DNA of 64,000 nucleotides. Source: Candidatus Nitrotoga sp. MKT (GTDB lineage: Bacteria; Pseudomonadota; Gammaproteobacteria; Burkholderiales; Gallionellaceae). Where the stretch lies: positions 186,001-250,000 of the forward strand of contig QFXH01000002.1 of assembly GCA_003402345.1 (NCBI GenBank), written 5' to 3'. Numbering within the stretch: the stretch's first letter is position 1; each line of letters starts with the position of its first letter. This document shows, piece after piece, positions 36,286 through 45,681 of this stretch. Under the pieces are notes generated by a model that was given only the letters and a program-made list of their open reading frames with translations, had not been told where the DNA came from and did no database searches. A program made the position numbers and the translations under genes.

Positions 36286-36948
36286 TCAACGCAAAGTCAA
36301 AATACGCCAGCCGTGCTGTTCTGCATGCTTGCGTAATGTTGCATCCGGATCGACAGCTATTGGATTGTTCACTTTCGCCAGCAATGGCAGGTCATTCAAA
36401 GAGTCGCTGTAAAAAAAGCTATCGGCAAAACTATCCCACCCCCATCCTCGTTGCGCCAACCAACTTTCCAACCGGGTAATTTTGCCTTCGCGGAAACACG
36501 GCACGCCAGCCACACACCCAGTAAATTCACCATCCTTCTCTTCCGGCTCGGTAGCAATCAAATGTTCCACGCCGAATTCGCGCGCAATCGGTGAGGTCAC
36601 AAAACTATTAGTGGCAGTGATGATAACGCACACGTCCCCCGCCGCACGGTGCCGCGCCACTAACTCTTGCGCAGGCACAGTCATCATACCGCGCACCTTG
36701 CGCTGCATGAAGTCGTCACGCCAGCCATTTAACACCTTGCGCGCATGGCGCGACAAAGGTTTCAACTGGAAGTCGAGGAACTCATAGATATCCAGCGTAC
36801 CGGCTTTGTATTGCTCATAAAAAGCCAAATTCTTCGCCTCGAACAGTTCGCGATCAAGCACGCCCTGTTCGATGAGAAATTGAGCCCACTCAAAATCGCT
36901 GTCACCATTCAGCAAGGTATTATCTAAATCAAATAGCGCAAGATTCAC
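36286..36948 (-). CDS. HAD-IB family phosphatase (SerB/histidinol-phosphatase-like)
   Basis: 220 residues. HAD motif I is FDLDNTLLNGDSD (residues 6-18), motif II TATN, and motif III/IV is K..RLE with YSDSLNDLPLL. Members act as small-molecule phosphatases. This position next to hda is conserved in Betaproteobacteria, but the substrate is not certain. The GTG start overlaps the hda stop as GTGA, suggesting coupled translation. Confidence 0.87.
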   Translation of the reverse strand: MNLALFDLDNTLLNGDSDFEWAQFLIEQGVLDRELFEAKNLAFYEQYKAGTLDIYEFLDFQLKPLSRHARKVLNGWRDDFMQRKVRGMMTVPAQELVARHRAAGDVCVIITATNSFVTSPIAREFGVEHLIATEPEEKDGEFTGCVAGVPCFREGKITRLESWLAQRGWGWDSFADSFFYSDSLNDLPLLAKVNNPIAVDPDATLRKHAEQHGWRILTLR

Positions 36949-37613
36949 ACAGACTCCAAGTTAAAAGTTTGCATCACTTCTTTCAGCAATGGTATCGAAG
37001 GCGCGCGCTGCAAACGCAAGCACTGCGCGTCCAGCGCATCCAGCAGCCCGAGCAGCGCAGGCATATCACGCCGTCCGTGACGCAGCAGGTATTGCGTCAC
37101 CTCACGCGGCAGGATGAAGCCGCGCGCTTGTCCATGCTGCTCCAATGCTTGCGCCTTTTCTGCATCATTCAACGCATGCACCTGATATACCAGCCCCCAG
37201 CCCAACCGGGTGCGCAGGTCATCGCGCAAGTTTAATTGGGCCGGCGCAGATACACCGCTAACCAGCAACATGCCGCCGCTTTCACGCACCCTATTATAAA
37301 GGGCGAACAACGCAATCTGTGCTGCATCATCTAGCACCTCAACATCATCCACTGCAATCACTGAAACCACATCCGGCACTGTGCCATGAGCAAAAACTGC
37401 GGACTGTCCCAATGAGCGTGCCTGACTCACTGCTGCCTGCATAAGATGGCTCTTGCCACAGCCCACCTCGCCCCATAGGTAGAAACACCGTTCATTCGAG
37501 GTGCCTGCCAATGCATGTTGCAATGCCGAGAGCAACTCAACGTTACGGCCCGGTACAAAATTATTTAGCGTAGGCAACCAGTCCGGCGTGATGTTTAACA
37601 ATAATTGCGTCAT
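36945..37613 (-). CDS. hda: DnaA regulatory inactivator Hda
   Basis: AAA+ homologue of DnaA that, with the beta clamp, promotes DnaA-ATP hydrolysis. From the ATG at 37613 it has 222 residues (start MTQLLLNITPDW, containing the clamp-binding-like QLLLNI); an upstream in-frame start at 37664 is less likely. P-loop: LWGEVGCGKSHLMQA. Walker B-like: VIAVDDVEVL. The arginine finger region follows. Confidence 0.91.
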   Translation of the reverse strand: MTQLLLNITPDWLPTLNNFVPGRNVELLSALQHALAGTSNERCFYLWGEVGCGKSHLMQAAVSQARSLGQSAVFAHGTVPDVVSVIAVDDVEVLDDAAQIALFALYNRVRESGGMLLVSGVSAPAQLNLRDDLRTRLGWGLVYQVHALNDAEKAQALEQHGQARGFILPREVTQYLLRHGRRDMPALLGLLDALDAQCLRLQRAPSIPLLKEVMQTFNLESV

Positions 37614-37689
37614 AAAAAATGAATCACGATACACCGCTATGGATAGCTGCGATGCCTGGGGCATGGCCCAATCCGACTAACAGTACTGC

Positions 37690-37740
37690 CCGCACTGCAA
37701 GGGGATGAACAGTAAGCAAGCGCATCCCCTTGCAGTGCGG
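37690..37740. repeat. 18-bp perfect inverted repeat between hda and purM
   Basis: Arms CCGCACTGCAAGGGGATG (37690-37707) and its exact complement (37723-37740) are separated by 15 bases. No T-run follows on either strand. It lies between the divergent starts of hda and purM, so it could be an operator, a leader hairpin or a remnant of a mobile element. Confidence 0.75.
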
Positions 37741-37822
37741 CGAAGCGTTGAATGGTCATTTGGGGTAAAATATCACGAACGAAATGGCCTGTACTGTATC
37801 CCGAAGAAAGCGAGAACTCAAC

Positions 37823-38863
37823 TTGAGCTTACCTAATACCCTTTCCTACCGCGACGCCGGCGTAAACATAGACGCAGGTGACCGTCTGGTGGAAAACATT
37901 AAACCATTCGCCAAACGTACGATGCGCCCGGAAGTTCTAAGTGGCATAGGCGGCTTTGGCGGATTAGTCGAAATTTCTAAAAAATACCGCGAGCCGGTGC
38001 TGGTATCTGGCACCGATGGCGTGGGTACCAAATTAAAATTGGCATTCGAATTGAATCGTCACGATACAGTTGGCATCGACTTGGTTGGGATGAGCGTCAA
38101 CGACATTCTGGTGCAGGGCGCAGAGCCGCTGTTTTTCCTCGATTATTTCGCCTGTGGCAAGCTGGATGTGGATGCCGCCACCGAAGTTATCAAGGGCATA
38201 GCGGCAGGATGCGAACTGGCTGGTTGCGCACTCATCGGCGGCGAGACCGCCGAAATGCCGGGCATGTATCCGGTGGGCGAATATGACCTCGCCGGTTTTG
38301 CTGTGGGTGTAGTGGAAAAAGCCAACATCATCACCGGCGCTGACATTCGGCCTGGCGACATAGTACTGGGACTCGCCTCTAACGGAGCACACTCCAACGG
38401 TTATTCGCTGGTGCGTAAAATTATCGAGCGCAGCCAGCCCGACCTCAATGCTGAATTTGATGGTGGGCGCACGCTGGCTGATTGCATCATGGCGCCCACG
38501 CGTATCTATGTGAAGCCATTGCTGGCGCTGATGCAATCCCTTCGGATAAAAGGTATGGCGCACATCACTGGAGGCGGTCTGCTTGAGAATGTGCCGCGTG
38601 TGTTGCCTTCCAACGTCACCGCCGTGATTAACGGACTGGCCTGGCGCACACCCAAGCTGTTCGAGTGGCTACGCGAACAGGGCAACGTAGCGCAACAAGA
38701 AATGTACCGCACCTTCAACTGCGGCATCGGCATGGTGGTCATCGTGGATCAGAATGATGCCGCAGACGCAATCAACCAGCTTGTCGCCGCTGGAGAAACC
38801 GTTTGGCACATAGGCACAATTGAAGCGCGGACAGGCGATGAAGCACAAACCAGAATCTGTTGA
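37823..38863 (+). CDS. purM: Phosphoribosylformylglycinamidine cyclo-ligase PurM
   Basis: Forms aminoimidazole ribonucleotide in purine synthesis. Family members begin (M)[15 protein letters not shown], which points to the TTG at 37823 and gives 346 residues, the usual length; an ATG at 37784 would add 13 residues. Motifs: [25 protein letters not shown] and [13 protein letters not shown]. It overlaps purN by 26 bases. Confidence 0.94.
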   Translation: MSLPNTLSYRDAGVNIDAGDRLVENIKPFAKRTMRPEVLSGIGGFGGLVEISKKYREPVLVSGTDGVGTKLKLAFELNRHDTVGIDLVGMSVNDILVQGAEPLFFLDYFACGKLDVDAATEVIKGIAAGCELAGCALIGGETAEMPGMYPVGEYDLAGFAVGVVEKANIITGADIRPGDIVLGLASNGAHSNGYSLVRKIIERSQPDLNAEFDGGRTLADCIMAPTRIYVKPLLALMQSLRIKGMAHITGGGLLENVPRVLPSNVTAVINGLAWRTPKLFEWLREQGNVAQQEMYRTFNCGIGMVVIVDQNDAADAINQLVAAGETVWHIGTIEARTGDEAQTRIC

Positions 38864-39509
38864 CGTCACGATAAAGACCATCGTTATTCTAATTTCCGGC
38901 CACGGCAGTAACATGCGCGCACTGCTGGAAGCCAGCCTGCCCTGCCGGGTAGCGGCGGTAATCAGCAACCGAGCCGATGCCCCAGGATTGGAAGTTGCCC
39001 AACAGTATGGCATTACAACGAGGGTCGTGGCGCATCGTAGCCATCCAGACCGCGACTCTTTCGACACCGAGCTAGCCAACTGCATAGACAGCTACCGGCC
39101 CGACCTTGTCGTGCTGGCCGGCTTCATGCGCATTCTCACCCCTCAGTTCGTGGCACGCTATCAAAACAAACTTATTAACATCCATCCCTCGCTGTTGCCC
39201 GCATATAGCGGCCTGAATACTCATGCGCGCGCACTCAAGGACGGTGTAAAAATCCATGGCTGCACCGTGCATTTCGTTACCAGCGACGTCGACCACGGCC
39301 CCATCATCATCCAAGCCGCAGTGCCGGTACTCATGGACGATACCCCGGCAACCTTGGCGGCACGCGTATTACATCAAGAGCATCGCATTTTTCCACAAGC
39401 CATCCGTTGGTTCTGCAACGACGATATCAACCTGAGTGCGGATGGCAGGGTGCAAATGAAACGTCTGGAACAGCCCGGTTGCGCTCTAATCTCTCCGAAA
39501 ATGGAATAA
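38838..39509 (+). CDS. purN: Phosphoribosylglycinamide formyltransferase PurN
   Basis: Transfers formyl from 10-formyl-tetrahydrofolate to GAR. It has 223 residues from the ATG at 38838; a TTG at 38820 is less likely. Motifs: [13 protein letters not shown] at the N-terminus, AGFMRIL, and the catalytic [14 protein letters not shown] plus the [13 protein letters not shown] loop. The loop normally carries GxxxHxR; here it is GLNTHARAL. Operon with purM. Confidence 0.95.
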   Translation: MKHKPESVDVTIKTIVILISGHGSNMRALLEASLPCRVAAVISNRADAPGLEVAQQYGITTRVVAHRSHPDRDSFDTELANCIDSYRPDLVVLAGFMRILTPQFVARYQNKLINIHPSLLPAYSGLNTHARALKDGVKIHGCTVHFVTSDVDHGPIIIQAAVPVLMDDTPATLAARVLHQEHRIFPQAIRWFCNDDINLSADGRVQMKRLEQPGCALISPKME

Positions 39510-39513
39510 ATTA

Positions 39514-40242
39514 ATGCTGAACATCATTTATCTAGCTGGCTTGCTATTTCTTGTTAGTACTGCACCGCAAGCAGCATTCGCTGCTGCACCCTCCTTGCCG
39601 GTACAGTTCACCAACGTTGGTGCCCATTACGATGTACTCAAAGGCAATATTAAAGTCGCAACCATGACAGAAACCTATACCCGAACGCAGGGCGGCTACC
39701 GTATCGAGAGCGTAACCAAAGCAATCGGCTTGCTCGCCATGTTTAAGCCAGAAGTGATCCGCGTCACCAGCGAAGGTACCCTGACAGCGAAGGGCTTACG
39801 CCCACTCGCTTATATTCAGGAACGCAAACTCGATACCGAGCGAAATACGCGTGCCGACTTTGACTGGAAGACTAAAAACATCACTCTGACTGACCGCACG
39901 GGGAAACGCACGCTACCGCTGCAAGCTGGAACTCAAGACCGGTTAAGCGCGATGTACCAGTTCATGTTCGCACCCCTACAAAATGCCACCGAGCTCAATT
40001 TCAACATGACTAACGGCAGCAAGGTGGATGAATACAGTTATCGCATTACCCCTGACCAAAGCATGACGATTCCGCTCGGTACATTCAAGGCATTGTACGT
40101 AACCAACCTGCCGCAAGACAGTGAGAACCGCACTGAAATCTGGCTGGCAACAGAACACGGCAACTTTCCTTACAAGATGACCATCACCGAGTCTAACGGT
40201 GACAAATTCACACAGGTGTTGACCCAAATAAATTTTGAATAG
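39514..40242 (+). CDS. DUF3108 exported protein
   Basis: 242 residues with a signal peptide (cleavage near residues 22-24, AFAAA). The remaining sequence has the DUF3108 pattern of a periplasmic beta-rich domain with segments such as YDVLKGNIKVATMTETY, KAIGLLAMFKPEV and LPLQAGTQDRLSAMYQF. It follows purN by 4 bases and precedes a second DUF3108 gene. Function is unknown; the domain suggests an outer-envelope lipid- or protein-binding role. Confidence 0.78.
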   Translation: MLNIIYLAGLLFLVSTAPQAAFAAAPSLPVQFTNVGAHYDVLKGNIKVATMTETYTRTQGGYRIESVTKAIGLLAMFKPEVIRVTSEGTLTAKGLRPLAYIQERKLDTERNTRADFDWKTKNITLTDRTGKRTLPLQAGTQDRLSAMYQFMFAPLQNATELNFNMTNGSKVDEYSYRITPDQSMTIPLGTFKALYVTNLPQDSENRTEIWLATEHGNFPYKMTITESNGDKFTQVLTQINFE

Positions 40243-40266
40243 CAATCATTCTGGGCTATTTATGAA

Positions 40267-41409
40267 ATGAATTCTGGCACGCCCACCAGCCGCATCACCC
40301 TTGCCATCGCGCTCTCCATACTGCTGCATGGCGCAGCACTGTGGCTCTTTCAAGTAGAGTTGCCGAATAATGAGACACTACTGCCACCACTTAGCGCGAG
40401 ACTAGAAGCATTACCTCTAGGGGCCGAAGAGCCCATGCCAAAAGTTGAACCTACAGACCCTCCAACCGAACCTGACAGTACCATAACAACCATACCAGAG
40501 CCGGCATCAATACCTGTTATGGAAGCTTCATCTGCCACAGCGGCCACTCCTGAACAGGAATCAACATCTGCTATTGAAGCAGCATCTGCTGTAACACCCA
40601 CCCCCGAGCCAGAATCAATACCTGCTACAGAAACAGCATCTGCCGTAGCAGTCACTCCCAAACCAGCATCAATCCCTGCTATAGAAGCAGCATCTGCGAT
40701 AGCAGCCATCCCCGAACCAGCATCTGCGATAGCCAGGGTGGAAGAACCAGTCGCATCTCACCCATTGCCCAAACACGCACAGCTAAAATTTGCCGTCTAC
40801 TATGGCCAGGACAATTTCCAGATTGGCGAAATTACCCACCGGTTTGAAATTACTGGGGGTCAATATGTCCTAAAAGCGGAAACGCAAACAACCGGACTAG
40901 CCCGGTTGTTCAAAAACTACCAACTTATTCAAATCAGCCATGGCAAGGCTGGTGATTTCGGGCTGCAGCCAGAAAGCTATGAAGAAGAGCAAAACATATC
41001 CAGCGGTAAACAAAAACTGAATGTCGCCTTCAACTGGACAGTAAATAAATTGCATTTTTCTCAAGGAAGTGAAATTGATTTAACCTCTGGCACACAAGAT
41101 ATTCTGAGCTTTTTGTATCAACTTTCACAACTTCCTTTGCACCATAAAGTTATATCGATTGCTATCACTACTGGCAAAAAACTTGAGAAATATGAACTTG
41201 AGGTCGGTGCAGAGGAAGAAATTATCACCCCGATGGGAAAATTGCGCGCATTGCCTTTGCGCAGACTGCATAGCCAAGATGGAGACGGTATGGAAGTTTG
41301 GCTCGGACTGGAATATCGCTTGCTGCCAATCAAATTTCGCCAGATTAAACGTTCCGGTGGCATGGTCTTGGAAGTTGTTATTTCTGACATCCGTGTCGCG
41401 GATGAATAA
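40267..41409 (+). CDS. TonB-like anchored DUF3108 protein with 18-residue tandem repeats
   Basis: 380 residues. A single N-terminal membrane anchor (ITLAIALSILLHGAALWLF, residues 8-27) with the LLHGAALW motif resembles TonB. A Pro/Glu/Ala-rich linker follows and contains four 18-residue repeats beginning PEPASIP, PEQESTS, PEPESIP and PKPASIP (residues 77-148). The C-terminal DUF3108 domain covers about residues 175-378. The anchor plus stiff linker suggests reach across the periplasm, as in TonB; the function is unknown. Confidence 0.75.
   Translation: MNSGTPTSRITLAIALSILLHGAALWLFQVELPNNETLLPPLSARLEALPLGAEEPMPKVEPTDPPTEPDSTITTIPEPASIPVMEASSATAATPEQESTSAIEAASAVTPTPEPESIPATETASAVAVTPKPASIPAIEAASAIAAIPEPASAIARVEEPVASHPLPKHAQLKFAVYYGQDNFQIGEITHRFEITGGQYVLKAETQTTGLARLFKNYQLIQISHGKAGDFGLQPESYEEEQNISSGKQKLNVAFNWTVNKLHFSQGSEIDLTSGTQDILSFLYQLSQLPLHHKVISIAITTGKKLEKYELEVGAEEEIITPMGKLRALPLRRLHSQDGDGMEVWLGLEYRLLPIKFRQIKRSGGMVLEVVISDIRVADE
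40495..40710 (+). repeat. Four in-frame 54-bp tandem repeats
   Basis: Four imperfect copies of 54 bp encode an 18-residue Pro/Glu/Ala/Ser unit in the linker of the DUF3108 protein, followed by a partial copy at 40711. All copies keep the frame. Copy number could vary between strains. Confidence 0.8.
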
Positions 41410-41507
41410 AAAATTCAAAAGTCATGAAGCCCTGTCCTGTAAACTTCGCCTCCATTTCTGTGATCACGTCCATCACCACATCAATACCTTTACCTTAATT
41501 TAGAACC

Positions 41508-42794
41508 ATGCTACTGACCGAATATCGCCTAGACCTCGTTATCCAAGCCCTGCGCAGCATTCTGCCGCTGGAACATCCCGCCGACGCTGTACTGCGCCAC
41601 TTTTTTCAACGCGAGCGCATTGGCTCCAATGAACGTGCGCTGGTGGCAGAAACGATGTTCGGCGTGTTGCGTCACCGGCTGTTTCTGGAGCACGCCTGCT
41701 CCAATCAGGCCACTCCGCGCCGCATGGCGCTGGCTTATTGGATCAAATTCGGCGGCTATAATCTGCGCGAACTCACCCCGCTTCTGAAACGCGATGAAGC
41801 CGACTGGCTGGGGCAAGTGAAAGCCATCAATCTTGCCGAATTATCTTTGTCGGTGCAGGCCGAACTGCCAGAATGGTTGGTCGAACAGTTGCAAATCACC
41901 ATGACGGATGAAGCCATCTTCATGCTGGGCCGTTCCATGCAGCAACCGGCCGCACTGGATTTGCGCATTAACACCCTGCTCACCACACGCGACGAAGTAC
42001 TGCAAGCCTTGCAAGCAGACGGCATGAACGCGCAAACCACGCCTTACTCCCCCATAGGCATTCGCTTGAAGGATAAACCATCCCTCACCAAGCACCCGCT
42101 ATTCCTCGGCGGAAAAATAGAAGTACAAGACGAAGGCAGCCAACTGCTTGGATTCCTTCTCGCGCCCAAGCGCAATGACATGGTTGTGGATTTTTGCGCA
42201 GGCGCAGGCGGCAAAGCACTCATGCTGGGCGCCATGATGCAGTCCCAGGGCAGGTTGTATGCACTGGACGTATCGGAGAAACGTCTAGCCAACCTGAAGC
42301 CACGTCTGAAGCGTTCGGGGCTTAGTAACCTGCATCCGCAACTCATCGCACATGAAAACGACAGCAAAATAAAGCGTCTGGCTGGCAAGATCGACCGTGT
42401 TCTTGTGGACGTGCCGTGTAGCGGATTGGGCACACTACGCCGCAATCCAGACATCAAATTTCGTCAATCACCCCAAAGCGTAACCGAATTCACCCAATTG
42501 CAAGCTGCTATCTTGGCCTCAGCCAGCAAGTTGCTCAAACCCGGCGGCCGGCTGGTGTATACCACCTGTAGTTTTTTACCCCAGGAAAACCGCGCCATAG
42601 TCGATGCATTTCTTACCGGCCATCCAGAGTTCATACTACGTCCCGCAGGAGAAATTCTCGCACAGCAAAAAATCCCGCTGGAAGCGGAAGAGTTTCTGCA
42701 ACTGTTGCCGCAACTGCACAACACCGACGCCTTCTTCGCAGCGGTACTGGAACGGGTCAAAGCGGTTGCCCCAAACAACATCGATTCTGCCTAA
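41508..42794 (+). CDS. rsmB: 16S rRNA (cytosine-C5) methyltransferase RsmB
   Basis: NOL1/NOP2/Sun family methyltransferase of 428 residues. N-terminal helical RNA-binding domain (1-140), then the SAM-binding domain with DFCAGAGGKALML, DVPCSGLGTLRRNPD (catalytic-site Cys) and TTCSFLPQEN (nucleophile Cys). It matches RsmB, which makes m5C967, better than RsmF by length. In many genomes rsmB sits with fmt; here it follows DUF3108 genes. Confidence 0.88.
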   Translation: MLLTEYRLDLVIQALRSILPLEHPADAVLRHFFQRERIGSNERALVAETMFGVLRHRLFLEHACSNQATPRRMALAYWIKFGGYNLRELTPLLKRDEADWLGQVKAINLAELSLSVQAELPEWLVEQLQITMTDEAIFMLGRSMQQPAALDLRINTLLTTRDEVLQALQADGMNAQTTPYSPIGIRLKDKPSLTKHPLFLGGKIEVQDEGSQLLGFLLAPKRNDMVVDFCAGAGGKALMLGAMMQSQGRLYALDVSEKRLANLKPRLKRSGLSNLHPQLIAHENDSKIKRLAGKIDRVLVDVPCSGLGTLRRNPDIKFRQSPQSVTEFTQLQAAILASASKLLKPGGRLVYTTCSFLPQENRAIVDAFLTGHPEFILRPAGEILAQQKIPLEAEEFLQLLPQLHNTDAFFAAVLERVKAVAPNNIDSA

Positions 42795-42859
42795 GTTCGA
42801 AAGAAGAATAACCGGGGATTTATTCGACCAATTTTGCTGCATTTTCTCGACTGAGTGCC

Positions 42860-43495
42860 ATGCTGGATTTCACCGAATACACCAAGATTTTTATCAGCCT
42901 GTTTGCCATCCTTGATCCGATCGGGATCATACCTGTCATCATTCTGTTCACCTCCGGCATGACGGCACCAAAGCGTGCCCAGGTTGGCCGCATTGCATCG
43001 ATGGCGGTATGCGCCATTTTGCTGGTTGCATTATTGATAGGCCAACCATTACTGGCTTTTTTTGGTATCAGCATCAGTTCATTTCGCGTAGCGGGTGGCA
43101 TTCTGCTGATGTTAATGGCCTTCAAAATGTTGAATGGCAACCTTTATACATCCATCGAAGCCGATAATGACGGTGCTGGTGGGGGCGAAACAAGCTCGAT
43201 ACATGCCATCGTGCCTCTATCCATCCCATTACTGGCAGGACCTGGCTCCATCAGCGCGGTTATTCTGGAAGCACACAAGGCGCACGGCATTGAGCATTAT
43301 TTGATAATGAGCTTGGAAATTATGTTACTTAGCGTAACGGTTTGGTTAGCCTTCCTGATTGCACCGTGGGTGGCGCAACGTTTGGGCAAGATAGGCATTG
43401 ACGTATTTACTCGGCTGATGGGCCTGGTACTTGCGGCCATTTCCGTGGAGTTCATTGCGGGTGGAATACGCGGCTTATTTCCACCCCTTGGCTAA
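42860..43495 (+). CDS. MarC family integral membrane protein
   Basis: 211 residues with six membrane helices and the family motif FAILDPIGIIPVIILFTSGM near the N-terminus, plus PLSIPLLAGPGSISAVIL in the middle. Function of MarC/UPF0056 proteins is not established. It is the last gene of the rightward block and converges on the DegS-like gene. Confidence 0.9.
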   Translation: MLDFTEYTKIFISLFAILDPIGIIPVIILFTSGMTAPKRAQVGRIASMAVCAILLVALLIGQPLLAFFGISISSFRVAGGILLMLMAFKMLNGNLYTSIEADNDGAGGGETSSIHAIVPLSIPLLAGPGSISAVILEAHKAHGIEHYLIMSLEIMLLSVTVWLAFLIAPWVAQRLGKIGIDVFTRLMGLVLAAISVEFIAGGIRGLFPPLG

Positions 43496-43542
43496 TCGTC
43501 CTTTCTTTAATAATTCGCCCCGCTGCGCAGATCATTCGAACT

Positions 43543-44709
43543 TTAGGAATTTTCCTCCAGCTGCTTGGGTCGGGGCCGTTTACCAACCGTAACTTGTACC
43601 ACAACTTCACGCTGATTACGCAGCAGCTTGAACAAGACAACTTTGCCAGGCGGCAAATTGGAAATGGTTTCCAGCATAGCGCTTGAATCTGTTAGTAGCT
43701 GCTTGTTATCTACCATGGTGAGAATGTCGCCCGCATGTATCCCGGCTTTTTCCGCCGGACTGCCACGCATCACTTCCGAAATTAACACACCCTGTATATT
43801 GCCGAGCTTAAAGGATTCCGCCAGTTCTGGCGTGAGCTCCTGCACTGCGACGCCGATCCAGCCGCGTATCACCGAGCCGTTTTGAATAATCTGTTCCATA
43901 ATCTTTTTTGCCGTGCTGACAGGAATAGCGAAACCTATGCCGAGTGAGCCACCATTAGGCGAGTAAATCGCGCTGTTAATGCCGATCAAGTTGCCATTTA
44001 TATCAACCAGTGCGCCACCTGAATTGCCTGGGTTAATGGCTGCATCTGTCTGGATGAAGTTCTCAAAAGTGTTTAATCCAAGGTGATTGCGTTTCACTGC
44101 ACTGACGATGCCCATTGTCACCGTTTGCCCGACGCCAAACGGGTTGCCGATGGCCAGCACAATATCACCTACTTGCGCTTGGTCTGGATGGCCAAAAGTG
44201 ATGGCTGGAATAGCGCCAGGCAGATCGATCTTGATGACGGCAAGATCAGATTCCGGATCGGAACCAATAGTACGTCCTTTCGCCTTGCGCCCATCAGCCA
44301 GGGCCACTTCGATCTGGTCGGCCGCTTCAACCACATGATGGTTAGTAAGGATGTAACCATCATGGCTAATGATGACACCTGAACCTAAGTTAGAGCCGCG
44401 TTGCGGGGAATTATCAAACTCTTCGCCAAAAAAGAAACGGAAGCGCGGATCATTCATTAATGGATGCGTGGGTTTCTTTATTTCGGTGCTGGTAAAAATA
44501 TTAACCACGGTGGGCATCACTTTGCGTGTCGTAGCGCTGAAGCCCGCGGTAGGAATTTGACTGGTACTATTACTAACGCTTTCATGCAGCGTAACAACGC
44601 CGTTATGCGCCGCAGAAGGCAGAAGACTGGGCTTCAGGGTGTTAATGATAAATAATACCGCCAGCCCAATGGTGGTGGCCTGTGCAAATAAGAGCCAGAA
44701 TTTACGCAT
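43543..44709 (-). CDS. Membrane-anchored Do-like serine protease (DegS/HtrA type)
   Basis: Envelope protease of 388 residues. N-terminal membrane anchor (residues 10-26), then a trypsin-like domain with catalytic His (TNHHVVEA), Asp (ESDLAVIKID) and Ser (NPGNSGGALVD). One PDZ domain follows (about 280-375). One PDZ and a membrane anchor fit DegS, which starts the sigma-E cascade. In Betaproteobacteria this gene is often next to the NIF3 gene, as here (divergent). Confidence 0.92.
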   Translation of the reverse strand: MRKFWLLFAQATTIGLAVLFIINTLKPSLLPSAAHNGVVTLHESVSNSTSQIPTAGFSATTRKVMPTVVNIFTSTEIKKPTHPLMNDPRFRFFFGEEFDNSPQRGSNLGSGVIISHDGYILTNHHVVEAADQIEVALADGRKAKGRTIGSDPESDLAVIKIDLPGAIPAITFGHPDQAQVGDIVLAIGNPFGVGQTVTMGIVSAVKRNHLGLNTFENFIQTDAAINPGNSGGALVDINGNLIGINSAIYSPNGGSLGIGFAIPVSTAKKIMEQIIQNGSVIRGWIGVAVQELTPELAESFKLGNIQGVLISEVMRGSPAEKAGIHAGDILTMVDNKQLLTDSSAMLETISNLPPGKVVLFKLLRNQREVVVQVTVGKRPRPKQLEENS

Positions 44710-44880
44710 GATTTATAGCTATTTTACATTGTTCAAAAATCGGCTTATCTAATCCGAATGCTTTATACATTCGTGTAATGTTTTGCTGAAGTTTATGAAT
44801 CTAAAAAATGCATCACACCCAGCGGTACCGATTAAAAAATCAGAAAGAGATTAAGTTTAGCGTAGCTGATTTAAAGTATT

Positions 44881-44903
44881 ATTAAAGGGCACTTCTAAAC
44901 TAA
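44881..44903 (+). repeat. Half copy of the dispersed palindromic element end
   Basis: ATTAAAGGGCACTTCTAAAC matches the solo end at 847 nearly base for base and the TIR at 25049 with changes. It lies about 20 bases before the NIF3 gene start codon, so it lies in its leader. Confidence 0.5.
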
Positions 44904-44923
44904 TTAATTCTAAAGATGACAAC

Positions 44924-45670
44924 ATGTTGTTGAATGACTTACGCGATTATATCGCAAGCCTGCTGGAACCCGACCGTTTCCGTGACTATTGCCCAAATGG
45001 CGTGCAAGTGGAAGGTAAGGCAGAAGTCCGCCGTATCGCCAGTGGTGTAACGGCCTCGCAACGTTTATTAAAAGCGGCCACGGCATGGAACGCAGACGCT
45101 ATTCTGGTTCACCACGGTTATTTCTGGCGTAATGAAGATGCTGCTGTAACTGGAATTAAAAAACAACGGCTTGCATACTTACTCAAGCACGACGTTAGTC
45201 TGCTGGCTTACCATCTGCCGCTGGATGCGCATGCTAAACTTGGCAACAATGCGCAACTCGGTAAACGTTTGGGTTTCATCGAACATGGACGCTTCGGTGA
45301 ACAGGACATTGCTTGTTATGGGGAGTTGGCGCAAGCACAAACATTGGCGCAATTGACCCAGAAAATTGCCGACAGCCTGCAGCGTACGCCGCTAGTGATC
45401 GGTGAAGGTGACCTCACTATCCGCCGGATTGCTTGGTGTACCGGTGCGGCGCAGGGTTATTTCGAAGCGGCGATAGCGTTGGGTGTGGATGCCTTTCTCA
45501 CTGGCGAAATTTCCGAACAAAACGTGCATGTGGCGCAAGAAACTGGAGTGGCATTCATTGCCGCTGGCCACCACGCCACTGAGCGCTATGGTGTGCAGGC
45601 TTTAGGTGCGCACCTCGTTGAACATTGCGGTATAGAGCATCACTTTTTCGAGCTAGAAAATCCAGTTTAA
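44924..45670 (+). CDS. NIF3-like dinuclear metal centre protein (YbgI family)
   Basis: 248 residues, the compact bacterial form. Metal ligands are seen in LVHHGYFW (two His), the DAHAKLGNN region, and the C-terminal GHHATERYGVQAL (His and Glu). The family is sometimes annotated GTP cyclohydrolase I type 2, but its function is not settled. Divergent from the DegS-like gene. Confidence 0.92.
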   Translation: MLLNDLRDYIASLLEPDRFRDYCPNGVQVEGKAEVRRIASGVTASQRLLKAATAWNADAILVHHGYFWRNEDAAVTGIKKQRLAYLLKHDVSLLAYHLPLDAHAKLGNNAQLGKRLGFIEHGRFGEQDIACYGELAQAQTLAQLTQKIADSLQRTPLVIGEGDLTIRRIAWCTGAAQGYFEAAIALGVDAFLTGEISEQNVHVAQETGVAFIAAGHHATERYGVQALGAHLVEHCGIEHHFFELENPV

Positions 45671-45681
45671 GGGTATATGCT

